A stretch of 64,000 nt of DNA from Treponema sp. UBA3813. GTDB taxonomy: Bacteria; Spirochaetota; Spirochaetia; Treponematales; Treponemataceae. Location: NCBI GenBank assembly GCA_002368605.1, contig DFEB01000078.1, positions 27,261 through 91,260 on the forward strand, in the 5' to 3' direction. Of this stretch, positions 41,769-50,356 are shown piece after piece. Positions within the stretch are counted from its first letter, which is position 1. Each line of letters begins with the position of its first letter. Below the pieces are notes generated by a model, which saw nothing but the letters and a program-made list of their open reading frames with translations, was not told the DNA's origin and did no database searches. The translations under genes were made by a program, and so were the position numbers.

Positions 41769-42743
41769 ATGCAAAGTTTAAAAATCATTTACGCAGGCTC
41801 ACCCCTTGCCTCTAGTATCGTTCTGAAAAATCTCATCGCCGTTCAAAAAGAATGCGGATTTCAGATTGCGGGAGTCCTTACAAATCCTCCTGCAAGCCGG
41901 GGCCGACACTCTGAGCTGATTCCCACGGAAGTCGCTGTGGTGGCGCGGGAAAATAATATTCCTGTCTTTGAATTTGACCACCTTATGAGCGAGGCCAGGG
42001 ATTCAATTTCTCCATTGGGCGCGGATTTGCTCGTCTCTTTTGATTACGGCCGCATTTTCGGGCCGAAATTTCTCGCTCTTTTCCCTTTGGGCGGAATCAA
42101 CCTGCATCCAAGTGCCCTTCCAAAATACCGCGGCTGTACTCCGGTTCCGGCGGCTCTTCTCAATGGCGATAAAAGTCTTGGAGTCACTGTGCAAAAGCTG
42201 GCTCTGGCAACTGACGAAGGCGACATTCTCGCACAAACAGAAATTCCTTTGGACGGCAGCGAAACAACTCTTTCTCTGATGGACGGCGATGGCAAATCAA
42301 GCGCAGTCACGGACGCGGGAGTAAAACTTCTCAAAAAAGTCCTCAAGGAAATTTCCAATTCTGATTCAGAACTTGTCGGAAAAAAGCAGTCTGGCGAAAC
42401 AAGTTACACGGAATTCCTCAAAAAAGATGACGGAAAAATCGACTGGAATGAAAGTGCAGAGCTAATTGAGCGAAAAATCCGGGCATTCACGCCCTATCCA
42501 CTTTGTTTTTCTTCCTTTAACGGTGTTCGGGTCACGATTCTTAAAGCAAAAATCGGAGATGCAGAATCTTCCGAAAAGCCGGGCACGGTTCTTCCTTACC
42601 GAAAGGCCGTGGGAATCGAAATTGCCTGTGGCGGCGGCTCAACTCTCGTGGTGACGGAATTGCAGCAGGAGAAAAAAAAGGCCATGGATTACAAGTCTTT
42701 TCTCAATGGTGCTAGAAATTTTGTTGGTTCTATATTAGAGTAA
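41769..42743 (+). CDS. fmt: Methionyl-tRNA formyltransferase
   Basis: A 324-residue enzyme that formylates initiator Met-tRNA using 10-formyl-THF. Diagnostic segments are IYAGSPLASSIVL, NLHPSALPKYRGCTPV (formyl-THF site with its His and following catalytic Asp region), GVTVQKLALATDEGDIL, and the C-terminal tRNA-binding domain from about residue 210 (IERKIRAFTPYPLCFSSFNG). It is co-transcribed with def, the standard pairing. Confidence 0.96.
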   Translation: MQSLKIIYAGSPLASSIVLKNLIAVQKECGFQIAGVLTNPPASRGRHSELIPTEVAVVARENNIPVFEFDHLMSEARDSISPLGADLLVSFDYGRIFGPKFLALFPLGGINLHPSALPKYRGCTPVPAALLNGDKSLGVTVQKLALATDEGDILAQTEIPLDGSETTLSLMDGDGKSSAVTDAGVKLLKKVLKEISNSDSELVGKKQSGETSYTEFLKKDDGKIDWNESAELIERKIRAFTPYPLCFSSFNGVRVTILKAKIGDAESSEKPGTVLPYRKAVGIEIACGGGSTLVVTELQQEKKKAMDYKSFLNGARNFVGSILE

Positions 42744-42780
42744 TAGGAACTTTTTATGAACAAAAGACGGACTAAAAGAA

Positions 42781-43818
42781 ATGAAAATTAAGAATCTTAA
42801 GCCCAAAGAACTTGCGGAAAATCTTAAAAGCGAAGGAATAAAAACAGTTTCTGCAATCAATGAGAATAGAAAGCCATTTTTGCTGGTGGTAATTATCGCT
42901 CTTGTACTCATGTTCTCAATCTGTTGGATTACTTTTTTTGCTACAGTTCGGGAAGCAGAGCAGGTTATGGTTCCAAATGTGGAAGGAAAGGAACTTACAA
43001 CGGCTCTCCTTGAAATGCAGGTCAAAGAGCTTTATCCAAAAATCCAGCTCAAATACACAGACAATCCTGACGATGCGGGTAAAATCCTCGCACAAAATCC
43101 AGAGGGTGGCTCAATTGTAAAGGCAGGGCGAAGAATCACACTCACTGTCAGCCGAGGTACCATTCTTGATCATGTAGAAAATTACATTGGTCAAAATTAC
43201 GATAATGTCAAAATCAACTTGCAGACTATGTTCACTGGCTCAAGCAAGCCTCTTATCGTACTAGCAGAGCCCTCTTATAAGTCTGATCAGAGTGATGCCG
43301 GAACAATTCTTGCTCAGGATCCGCCTGAAGGCACGATTATTTCAAGTCCCGTTACAGTAAAGTTGATTGTCAGCCGGGGTCCAGAATTTGAAAATACGCG
43401 AGTCCCGAAAATCACAGGTCTTGATATTGCGAAATTGCTCCAGACTATGGCTTCTTCAAAAATTGTTTTCGACTTTACAAGTCATATTGCTGGCGATAAC
43501 GAAAAGGAAGGCACGGTTACAAGTCAGCAGGAACTTTCAAATCAGTATGTTCCGAATTATACGCGGGTAACGGCAGAAATTGCCCTTCCCAAAAAACAAA
43601 AAGATGACAATGTTATGGGCTTATTCACGGCAAATCTTCCGAATTATCCCTATGCCGTTGAGATGACGCTTGAATCTTCAAAAGACGGAATACACAATCA
43701 GATTATTACTATAAAACATACGGGCGGCTTGGTCACCATTCCTTACATTGCGCAGAAGGACAGTGAATTGATTCTTTCTATTGCTGGAAGAACTGTCGCA
43801 CGCCAAATGACCGAATAG
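42781..43818 (+). CDS. Membrane protein with PASTA domains
   Basis: A 345-residue protein with one membrane helix (about residues 33-55) and periplasmic PASTA domains: VPNVEGKELTTALLEMQVKE...LAQNPEGGSIVKAGRRITLTVSRG, a second (ILAQDPPEGTIISSPVTVKL IVSRGP), and a third starting VPKITGLDIAKLL. PASTA units usually sense peptidoglycan, often on Ser/Thr kinases, but no kinase domain is present. The def-fmt-PASTA order is also what I recall from other treponemes. ATG 42781 has only a weak ribosome site, and an 11-codon frame at 42756 ends inside it. Confidence 0.85.
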   Translation: MKIKNLKPKELAENLKSEGIKTVSAINENRKPFLLVVIIALVLMFSICWITFFATVREAEQVMVPNVEGKELTTALLEMQVKELYPKIQLKYTDNPDDAGKILAQNPEGGSIVKAGRRITLTVSRGTILDHVENYIGQNYDNVKINLQTMFTGSSKPLIVLAEPSYKSDQSDAGTILAQDPPEGTIISSPVTVKLIVSRGPEFENTRVPKITGLDIAKLLQTMASSKIVFDFTSHIAGDNEKEGTVTSQQELSNQYVPNYTRVTAEIALPKKQKDDNVMGLFTANLPNYPYAVEMTLESSKDGIHNQIITIKHTGGLVTIPYIAQKDSELILSIAGRTVARQMTE

Positions 43819-43830
43819 CGAGATAAAGAG

Positions 43831-45510
43831 ATGATACTGAACCTAATCAATTTTGCTGGTAGTTTGTGTTTCTTGCTTTACGGCATGAAACTTATGAGTG
43901 ACGGAATCCAAAAGAGCGCGGGTCAAAAGTTGCAGGCTGCCCTTGCTTTTATGACAGGAAATCGCTTCGTGGGGCTTCTTACAGGCTGTATCCTCACCAT
44001 GATTATCCAGTCTTCGGGCGCAACTACGGTTATGCTGGTCAGCTTCGTAAACGCGGGGCTTGTTTCGGTCACTCAGGCAATCGGCGTTATCTTCGGTGCC
44101 AACATCGGTACTACGGTCACGGGCTGGATTGTCGCTTTGGGCTCTAGTTTTGAAATCAAGGACTATGCTGTTCCAATTTTCGGTCTTGGCTATCTTCTTT
44201 ACATTCTCAAACGCTTAAAATCAAGAGAAGGCTTATGGCTCGCTATTATGGGCTTCGGTCTTCTCTTTTTTGGTCTCGGCGGACTTTCAGACTTTTTCGC
44301 CGTTCCAGATGTTAAATCCTTTGTCATTCATTTTATCGATGCCGTGAACGGTTTTGGCGCAATCAGCTATGTCATCGGTCTTTTCATCGGAATCTTTCTT
44401 ACCGCCCTTATTCACTCTTCTTCCGCAATGTCGGCCATCGTCATCGGTATGGCAGTGGCAATGTCAAAAGAAGGAAATGCAAGTATCGAGGAACTCAATG
44501 AATTCTGGCGCTTCGGCGCGGTAATGATTATCGGAAGCTCGGTAGGCTCAACAGTGGACGCGATTCTTGCGGCTATCGGTGCCAACGCAAACGCAAAGCG
44601 CACGGCGGCAGTTCATGTTCTTTTCAATGTGGCTACGGTTATTATCGCCCTTATTTTCTTCAATCCTTTCATGAGTTTTGTGGAATTCGTCTCGCCGGGT
44701 CACAACATCGTTTTCCGAATCGCTATGCTTAACACGGCTTTCAAAGTCATGGGTACGGTGATTTTTATTCCTTTCGTCAATCAGATTTCAAAATTCGTCA
44801 GTATTCTTATTAAAGACGATAAAATTCCTGAAGGCACGGTCTACAAGCTTGAATTCAACGAGCGCATGGCTATTGAGTCTCCTGAAGGTTGTGTTTTCCG
44901 GGCTCAGAGTGAAGTCAAGCTCTTTTCCGATAAGGTTGCCCAGATGTTCGATGAGTTGCAGGCAGGATTCTCAAATTTCAATTCTGATTTTGTCACTGGC
45001 GGCTACGAGGAAATCGTCAAAACCGAAGATTATTGCGACCAGATGAACGAGCAACTTACCCAGTATCTTGTCCGTTGTACCCACTTGCACTTGAGCGATG
45101 AGGCAAAAGACAATGCCGCTCTTATGATGCAGCTTATCTCCGAAATGGAAGCTATGGCCGATGGTTGTCTCAATATCGCTTACCAGCTTAAAAAGGCAAT
45201 CGAAAAGGAAATGAAGTTCAACAAAGAAGATTTCGATCGCTTGCTCCCTTACTTTGAGCTTGCCCGACAGCTTATGTTCTTCATCTACAAGAATGTGTCA
45301 AAAATCCAGCGGCTTACCCCGGAACAGTTCCAGTTTGCCAGCGAGCTTGAGCAGCAGATTGACGATGAGAGAATCGCCCTTCGTAAACTTGCCCGAAGCC
45401 GCCTTGAGACTGGCGGGGACGTCCGCTCAGAGCTTTTGTACATGGACATTATCCGCCAAATCGAGAAAATCGGTGACCGCTGTTTCGACGCAGCCGGCGA
45501 TTTGAGATAA
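43831..45510 (+). CDS. Na/phosphate cotransporter family protein with PhoU-like tail
   Basis: A 559-residue membrane protein. The two Na/Pi-cotransporter repeats carry QSSGATTVMLVSFVNAGL (near residue 53) and HSSSAMSAIVIGMAVAMS (near residue 195), about eight helices in all. From about residue 345 the protein is soluble and helical with a PhoU-like pattern (FSDKVAQMFDELQAG, MEAMADGCLNIAYQLKKAI). Members of this NptA/YjbB family export or import phosphate. It starts 12 bases after the PASTA gene. Confidence 0.92.
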   Translation: MILNLINFAGSLCFLLYGMKLMSDGIQKSAGQKLQAALAFMTGNRFVGLLTGCILTMIIQSSGATTVMLVSFVNAGLVSVTQAIGVIFGANIGTTVTGWIVALGSSFEIKDYAVPIFGLGYLLYILKRLKSREGLWLAIMGFGLLFFGLGGLSDFFAVPDVKSFVIHFIDAVNGFGAISYVIGLFIGIFLTALIHSSSAMSAIVIGMAVAMSKEGNASIEELNEFWRFGAVMIIGSSVGSTVDAILAAIGANANAKRTAAVHVLFNVATVIIALIFFNPFMSFVEFVSPGHNIVFRIAMLNTAFKVMGTVIFIPFVNQISKFVSILIKDDKIPEGTVYKLEFNERMAIESPEGCVFRAQSEVKLFSDKVAQMFDELQAGFSNFNSDFVTGGYEEIVKTEDYCDQMNEQLTQYLVRCTHLHLSDEAKDNAALMMQLISEMEAMADGCLNIAYQLKKAIEKEMKFNKEDFDRLLPYFELARQLMFFIYKNVSKIQRLTPEQFQFASELEQQIDDERIALRKLARSRLETGGDVRSELLYMDIIRQIEKIGDRCFDAAGDLR

Positions 45511-45513
45511 AGT

Positions 45514-45542
45514 TTGCACGAAAACAGATTCTCGGTTATAAT
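45514..45542 (+). promoter_or_regulatory. Promoter of the DtxR-family gene
   Basis: TTGCAC (45514-45519), 17 bases, TATAAT (45537-45542). A CTAAC half-site follows at 45546-45550, consistent with weak autoregulation. Confidence 0.7.
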
Positions 45543-45570
45543 AAGCTAACTGTCTTTTTTGGAGGATTTT

Positions 45571-45933
45571 ATGTACGAGTCGGGCGAAGATTACCTCGAA
45601 GCAATATTAAGATTACAGTTAGAAAACGGATTTGTTCGCTCCGTAGATGTGGCAAATAAACTGGCTGTTTCGCGCCCCAGTGTCAGCCGGGCAATGGGCT
45701 TGCTCGAAAAAGACGGCTTTGTTGAATTCGGCATGGGAAACATGCTCAAACTCACCGAAAAAGGCAAGGCAAAGGCCGAAGATATTTACAATCGCCACAA
45801 ATTGCTCACGGTTTTCTTGCAGAAAATCACCGGGCTTCCAGAAGATCAGTGCGAAGAGAATGCCTGCCGCGTTGAGCATCAAATTGATGCCGATGTAGTA
45901 AAGGGAATTCAAATCTGGGTCGATAAAAACTAA
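45571..45933 (+). CDS. DtxR/MntR-family metal-dependent regulator (short form)
   Basis: A 120-residue regulator with an N-terminal winged helix (SVDVANKLAVSRPSVSRAMG) and a metal-binding dimerisation half, without the C-terminal SH3-like domain. Metal ligands can be matched: EDYLEAIL near the N-terminus, RHKLL for the central His, and ACRVEH near residue 105. The Cys in ACRVEH agrees with DtxR/IdeR (iron) rather than MntR, which has Glu there; the N-terminal Asp is MntR-like, so metal choice is open. ATG 45571 has GGAGG. The candidate small RNA immediately downstream carries the TTAG-N6-CTAA element it may recognise. Confidence 0.85.
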   Translation: MYESGEDYLEAILRLQLENGFVRSVDVANKLAVSRPSVSRAMGLLEKDGFVEFGMGNMLKLTEKGKAKAEDIYNRHKLLTVFLQKITGLPEDQCEENACRVEHQIDADVVKGIQIWVDKN

Positions 45934-45974
45934 AAAAAATCCTGAAAAAAGTTGCATAAAGCTAACAAAAGTTG

Positions 45975-46030
45975 TTGACAAAAAAAAGATAAAATGCTTT
46001 AATGAATATGAAAGTTAGCTATACCTAACT
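45975..46030 (+). promoter_or_regulatory. Promoter with DtxR-like operator for the small RNA
   Basis: TTGACA (45975-45980), 17 bases, TTTAAT (45998-46003). Immediately downstream AGTTAG-CTATAC-CTAACT (46013-46030) is a perfect 6+6 inverted repeat overlapping the likely start. A further CTAAC lies just 5' of the -35 (45962-45966). The operator matches the flavodoxin promoter element in architecture. Confidence 0.7.
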
Positions 46031-46176
46031 ATTTTAGTACCTCTTTAAGAAATTGCTTTTAGTGATTTCGGTGGAGTTGAGTTTATCGGGTGCTGTAGGT
46101 AGAGATGCAACATCCAATGATACCGGGGTCTTGAAATTTTGACTGTTTCTTCAAGATACCCGGTATTTTTTTCTTT
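46010..46176 (+). ncRNA. Candidate metal-regulated small RNA
   Basis: A ~165-base segment starts at a strong promoter and ends at a strong terminator, with no credible gene inside. The only frame of note is a 23-codon GTG frame (46071-46142) without a ribosome site, whose stop falls in the terminator loop. The RNA lies between the DtxR-like regulator gene and the MBL hydrolase gene, which has its own -10 (TATATT, 46205). It fits no riboswitch class I can recognise. By analogy with RyhB-type RNAs, an iron-starvation regulator is inferred. Confidence 0.6.
46122..46176 (+). terminator. Strong terminator of the small RNA
   Basis: A 14-bp stem, ACCGGGGTCTTGAA paired with TTCAAGATACCCGGT (one bulge/wobble), around a ~14-base loop, followed by ATTTTTTTCTTTT. 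Confidence 0.92.
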
Positions 46177-46216
46177 TCCCTTGTCTTCAATCAAAATTTT
46201 CTATTATATTTAGCTT

Positions 46217-47371
46217 ATGAAAAAATTACTTCATTTTCTTGCAATTATTGGAATTGTTATTGTCGGCGTCATTGCGGTCGTGTCCCTTTTTGCCATTGTT
46301 TTCTTAAAAGCATGGAAGCCTTTTGGCGGTAAAGCCAGCAAGGCTGACCGAAAGAATTACGCCGAGCGAGCCGCCAATTTTGACGGGAAAAAATTCCACA
46401 ATGAAGAAGATTTTTCTGCCGTAATGGACAAAAACGCTGCTCCAGACCCCCTTACTTTCTCAAAACGGCAGCCACGCCCTGATTTTGAATTTCCTACGAA
46501 GATGCCGGATTATCTTTCTGACCCAGAAAACCGCCTGCCTCTTGAGGAATTCCGCGTCACCTGGTTCGGGCACTCTTCACTTTTGCTTCAAATGCACGGC
46601 ATGAATATTTTGATTGACCCGGTTTTCTCAGAGATGATTTCCCCGGTCAGCTGGGTTGGAAGCAAGCGTTTCTCTCATCCGCCGGTAAGCGTTGCCCAAT
46701 TGCCTGAAATCGACATTTTGATTCTTTCCCACGACCATTATGACCACTTGGATTACGATGTGATTTGCCAAATCGATCCGAAAGTCAAACAGTATATCGT
46801 GCCCTTAGGCGTTGAAAATCACCTCAAACGCTGGAAAGTAAAGGCCGAAAAAATCACGAACATGGCATGGTGGGAAGAAACAGAAATCAACGGGCTTACG
46901 ATTGCCTGTACGCCTTCACAGCATTTTTCTGGCCGCAAACTCGTTGACAACATGACGACCCTTTGGTGCAGCTGGGTTTTAAAAGACGATTATCACAAGA
47001 TTTTTGAAAACGGAGATTCAGGATTTGCCCCGCATTTCGAGAAAATTCACGAAAAGTACGGAGATTTTGATTTTGCCCTTATGGAATGCGGCCAGTACGA
47101 TGTGCAGTGGCCGAAAGTGCACATGTTTCCGGAGCAGTCGGCTCATGCCGCAAAAATTTTGGGGGCGAAAGTCGTGCAGCCAATTCACTGGGGAGCGATT
47201 GTTCTTTCCCGCCACGGTTGGGACGACCCGGTGGAGCGCTTTTTGCTTGCCGCAGAAAAAGAAAATCTCACGGTCATCACGCCCTGCATTGGACAGACCG
47301 CGAGATTGGAAACGCCGTCCTTGTTCATGGAAAGATGGTGGCGAAGAGAAGTTCTAACGCTATTGCGCTGA
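46217..47371 (+). CDS. MBL-fold metal-dependent hydrolase (UlaG/NAPE-PLD-like)
   Basis: A 384-residue protein with an N-terminal membrane helix (about residues 5-30) and a metallo-beta-lactamase fold. The dinuclear zinc motif is SHDHYDHLDYD, preceded by VTWFGHSSLLLQMHGMNILI and followed by PSQHFSGR and QPIHWGAIVLSRHGW, a pattern of NAPE-phospholipase-D/RomA-like enzymes. A membrane phospholipid or lactone substrate is possible. No ribosome site is present; TTGTCT-N18-TATATT ends six bases before the ATG. Its 3' end overlaps the convergent flavin reductase by 12 bases. Confidence 0.88.
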   Translation: MKKLLHFLAIIGIVIVGVIAVVSLFAIVFLKAWKPFGGKASKADRKNYAERAANFDGKKFHNEEDFSAVMDKNAAPDPLTFSKRQPRPDFEFPTKMPDYLSDPENRLPLEEFRVTWFGHSSLLLQMHGMNILIDPVFSEMISPVSWVGSKRFSHPPVSVAQLPEIDILILSHDHYDHLDYDVICQIDPKVKQYIVPLGVENHLKRWKVKAEKITNMAWWEETEINGLTIACTPSQHFSGRKLVDNMTTLWCSWVLKDDYHKIFENGDSGFAPHFEKIHEKYGDFDFALMECGQYDVQWPKVHMFPEQSAHAAKILGAKVVQPIHWGAIVLSRHGWDDPVERFLLAAEKENLTVITPCIGQTARLETPSLFMERWWRREVLTLLR

Positions 47372-49093
47372 TTTTACATATTCGATTGCACTGTCAGCGG
47401 CGATTTTACCGAAAATACAGTAGTCCGCGACGGCATTTCCGCCTAAGCGGTTTGCTCCGTGGATTCCGCCAGTTACTTCCCCTGCTGCAAACAAGCCCGG
47501 AATCGACTGTCCGCTCTTGTTAATAACCTCTGCCTTTGTGTTGATTTTGAGACCACCCATTGTGTGATGAACAGCCGGTTCAACTTCAATCGCATAGAAG
47601 GGACCTTGTGAAATTGGTCTTTCCATGCTACTCGGATTTCGACCGAAGTCCCCATCTTTTTTTTGCTCAACGAATCGGTTATATTCTTGAATCGTGTATT
47701 CTAGCGCGACTGCATCGATTTGAGTTTTTTCAGCAACTTCTCTGAGAGTGTTTCCTTCTGTAAGCAAACCTTGTTTTGCATAATCTTCAACGGCTTTTAA
47801 TGATTCTCGGATTTTTTGGTCAAAAATAATGAAAGCAGATTTTTCTGGACACTTGAGAATTGCCGCAGAGACTATATCGCGGGTTTCAATCTCATTAACA
47901 AATCGCCTTCCTGCCTTGTTTACGAGAATTGCTCCGTTTCCTCGAATTGCTTCTGTTATCATAATACCGGTACCTTTTACGACGGTAGGATGTGTTTGAA
48001 TTTGCTCCATTTGAACAAGCTCAGCATTGAATTTTTCGACCATTGGAAAAGCGTCACCTGTTGCCCCCCTCTGATTAGTTGTGCCAAAACCTTCAAGAGC
48101 AGCCTGATAAAAAACCACCAAGTTAGGATTTGCGCCAAATCCGCCTGTGGCAATGATTATGGCTTTTGCTCGGACTGTGTATTCACCGCCAGCGTAAGAA
48201 ACTCGCACTCCGCAAGGATTGCCGTTTTCTTCAATAATATCTATAACCTTGTTTTTGAGTCGGATATCTGCTCCCTGTGCTAAAGCAGCTTTGTGAAGAA
48301 GGGGAACAAGGTGTGCTCCAATAGCACTTCCGCCTTTCGGACGATGAATTCGCTTGTTTGTTGCGCCACCGAACATGCCGACATCACTTAAATCAGCTCC
48401 AATAAGCGGAGACTGAAGCCATTCGATAATTCCGGCAGACTCATCGACAAGTTTGTGAACAAGATCAGGGTCATTCAGGAATTTACCGCCTTTCATCGTG
48501 TCGTTAAAAAAAACTTCTTTTGAATCTTTTATTCCGAGTCTTTCCTGTTCTTTTGTGTAAGCGGCATTGATTCCACCTGTTGAGAAATTTGAATTTCCTC
48601 CGACAAAATTCATTTTTTCAAGGACGATTACTTTTGCCCCCTTGCTTGCTGCTTCTGTTGCTGCTGTAAGGCCTGCTCCTCCTGCTCCTATAATTGCAAT
48701 ATCACATTCTGTATCAGAGTAGCTTGTTTCGATAGGATTTTCGTTTTTTGATTTTGCGAGAGCGGCGTCGAGTGCGTCTAGCAGGGCATTGGAAGTTATA
48801 GTCGCACCAGAAACAACATCTATATTTTTTGTGTTACCTTCTTCAATAAACTGATTGATAATTTGAATTTTTGCGTTGTCTGCGATTCCGTCAGTTTCCT
48901 TTTCGTTTAATATTTCCGCATTGGTAACTTTGCCGCCTGTTATAGTGACGGAAACTTCTACAGTTCCGTTTCGGCCTTCGCCTTCTCCAGAAAATGTGCC
49001 GTCTTTTAAGGAATAAGTTTTGCTCCCGCAAGAACATACGGCAAACGAAATTAATAAAACTGAAAATGCTGAAAAGAATTTTGTATATTTCAT
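47360..49093 (-). CDS. Flavocytochrome-type FAD/FMN reductase lipoprotein (fumarate reductase-like)
   Basis: A 577-residue lipoprotein (signal peptide with Cys in CSC, about residue 20). First comes an FMN-binding domain (residues ~25-115) with SGATITSNALLDALD, whose Thr can carry covalent FMN. Then comes an FAD-binding flavoprotein of the fumarate reductase/urocanate reductase family (CDIAIIGAGGAGLTAATEAA, GGNSNFSTGGINAA, HHTMGGLKINTKAEV, and the end GANRLGGNAVADYCIFGK). No heme-binding CxxCH is seen. It would reduce an external acceptor at the periplasmic face. It is third in the operon with the HD-GYP receptor and BMP protein. Acceptor unknown. Confidence 0.88.
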   Translation of the reverse strand: MKYTKFFSAFSVLLISFAVCSCGSKTYSLKDGTFSGEGEGRNGTVEVSVTITGGKVTNAEILNEKETDGIADNAKIQIINQFIEEGNTKNIDVVSGATITSNALLDALDAALAKSKNENPIETSYSDTECDIAIIGAGGAGLTAATEAASKGAKVIVLEKMNFVGGNSNFSTGGINAAYTKEQERLGIKDSKEVFFNDTMKGGKFLNDPDLVHKLVDESAGIIEWLQSPLIGADLSDVGMFGGATNKRIHRPKGGSAIGAHLVPLLHKAALAQGADIRLKNKVIDIIEENGNPCGVRVSYAGGEYTVRAKAIIIATGGFGANPNLVVFYQAALEGFGTTNQRGATGDAFPMVEKFNAELVQMEQIQTHPTVVKGTGIMITEAIRGNGAILVNKAGRRFVNEIETRDIVSAAILKCPEKSAFIIFDQKIRESLKAVEDYAKQGLLTEGNTLREVAEKTQIDAVALEYTIQEYNRFVEQKKDGDFGRNPSSMERPISQGPFYAIEVEPAVHHTMGGLKINTKAEVINKSGQSIPGLFAAGEVTGGIHGANRLGGNAVADYCIFGKIAADSAIEYVKSAQ

Positions 49094-49141
49094 TATGAGT
49101 CCTTAAATTGTGAAATTAATCTGAAATATAATAATACAGAA

Positions 49142-50356
49142 TTAATTTTGGAACAATGAAATTTCGTCTACTTTTATTACATCTTTTAGAACATAATTGA
49201 ATGACGGTGCGGAAGAATTTGCGTTTTCCTTGAAGCCTTTCCTTAAATCATAAATATCGTTTTCATCATAGGGGTTGACGCCGATGTAGTCTCCAACATA
49301 TACATTGGTCTTTCCGCGTTTGAAATTTTGAATTGCTTTTGCGATTTGTTCTTCCGTACCTTTTGCGGTGATAATTGAATTTAATTCGAGAATCTGAACC
49401 CAATTTAAGTCGATTCCTGCGCCTACATCATTTCCGTGAACATGGCCTTTTACAGTTTTTTCAATGCTTTTTTTGTTGAGGACTGCTTCGACTGCTCCTG
49501 TGATATATGGAGTCCAGTTAATTCGTGTGCTCATGAGAGAAGTCATGGGAGCTATATCTATCATATTTTGATTGTAACCGATATGGAAAATATTTTTTTC
49601 AAAGGCTGCTTCACAGGCAACGGCTGGCCCGACTGTATCGGAATGTTGTGAAATGATGATGCAACCATTGTTTATGAGATGCTCAGCACAAGCCTTTTCT
49701 TGTGAGAACGAGCTCCAGGTGTATGAATAAATGACTGTCATTGTCGTAGAGGGAACTATAGAGCGCGCTCCAAGCAAGAATGCCGTGTAACCAGAAATAA
49801 CTTCCGGGAATGGATAGGAACCTACATATCCGAGTTTTGCCTGCTCAGCGGTGATAACGCCGTTTTCGATTAATTCTTTGAGCTTCATGCCTGCGACGAT
49901 TCCTGAAATGTAGCGCCCCTGATAAATTTCACCCATAAAAGTGTGGTAATTGCTGATGAAAGGCTCTTCCTGTGCATTGTCGCCAGTGGCCTGACAGATT
50001 TGAATTTCCGGGTATTTTTCGGCACATTCTTTTGCTACTATAGAATGTGCGTAACTTGTCGTGAAGATAATTGAGCATTTTTCCCGTGCCATTTCGTCAA
50101 TTGCCGCCTCGATTTGGTCTGGGGAAACATTGTTCCTTACGATTATGCTTATTTCGTCATTGTATTGTTCCTCAAGCAAATGCTGAGAGCGTATAAAATT
50201 GTTTGTGTTAGGAATACTTTCATCGCCATCATAAATGAAACCGATCTTCATTTTTTCACTTCGTTGTCCAGTTGGTTTTGTCATGACTTGATGAAGAAAG
50301 AAAAAGGCTAGGAAAAAGAATGAGGCAAATGCCGTGATTTTTGTTTCTCTTCTCAT
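49142..50356 (-). CDS. BMP-family periplasmic ligand-binding protein
   Basis: A 404-residue binding protein of the basic membrane protein/PnrA group that usually binds nucleosides. It has an N-terminal membrane or signal segment (ITAFASFFFLAFFFLH) without lipobox. The body shows KIGFIYDGDESIPNTN, IIFTTSYAHSIVAKECAEKYPEIQI, GRYISGIVAGMKLKELIENG, LGYVGSYPFPEVISGYTAFL and IISQHSDTVGPAVACEAA. No ABC permease or ATPase is nearby. Its ATG overlaps the stop of the giant receptor gene by four bases (ATGA), so the two are made together. It probably presents a ligand to that receptor. Confidence 0.85.
   Translation of the reverse strand: MRRETKITAFASFFFLAFFFLHQVMTKPTGQRSEKMKIGFIYDGDESIPNTNNFIRSQHLLEEQYNDEISIIVRNNVSPDQIEAAIDEMAREKCSIIFTTSYAHSIVAKECAEKYPEIQICQATGDNAQEEPFISNYHTFMGEIYQGRYISGIVAGMKLKELIENGVITAEQAKLGYVGSYPFPEVISGYTAFLLGARSIVPSTTMTVIYSYTWSSFSQEKACAEHLINNGCIIISQHSDTVGPAVACEAAFEKNIFHIGYNQNMIDIAPMTSLMSTRINWTPYITGAVEAVLNKKSIEKTVKGHVHGNDVGAGIDLNWVQILELNSIITAKGTEEQIAKAIQNFKRGKTNVYVGDYIGVNPYDENDIYDLRKGFKENANSSAPSFNYVLKDVIKVDEISLFQN

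Noticed and set aside
42756-42791. An 11-codon frame MNKRRTKRNEN before the PASTA gene
   Set aside because: Could be a leader peptide, but there is no attenuator structure and the frame overlaps the PASTA start; insufficient support.
46071-46142. A 23-codon GTG frame inside the candidate small RNA
   Set aside because: No ribosome site at usable distance, and the stop falls in the terminator loop; more likely chance within a non-coding RNA.
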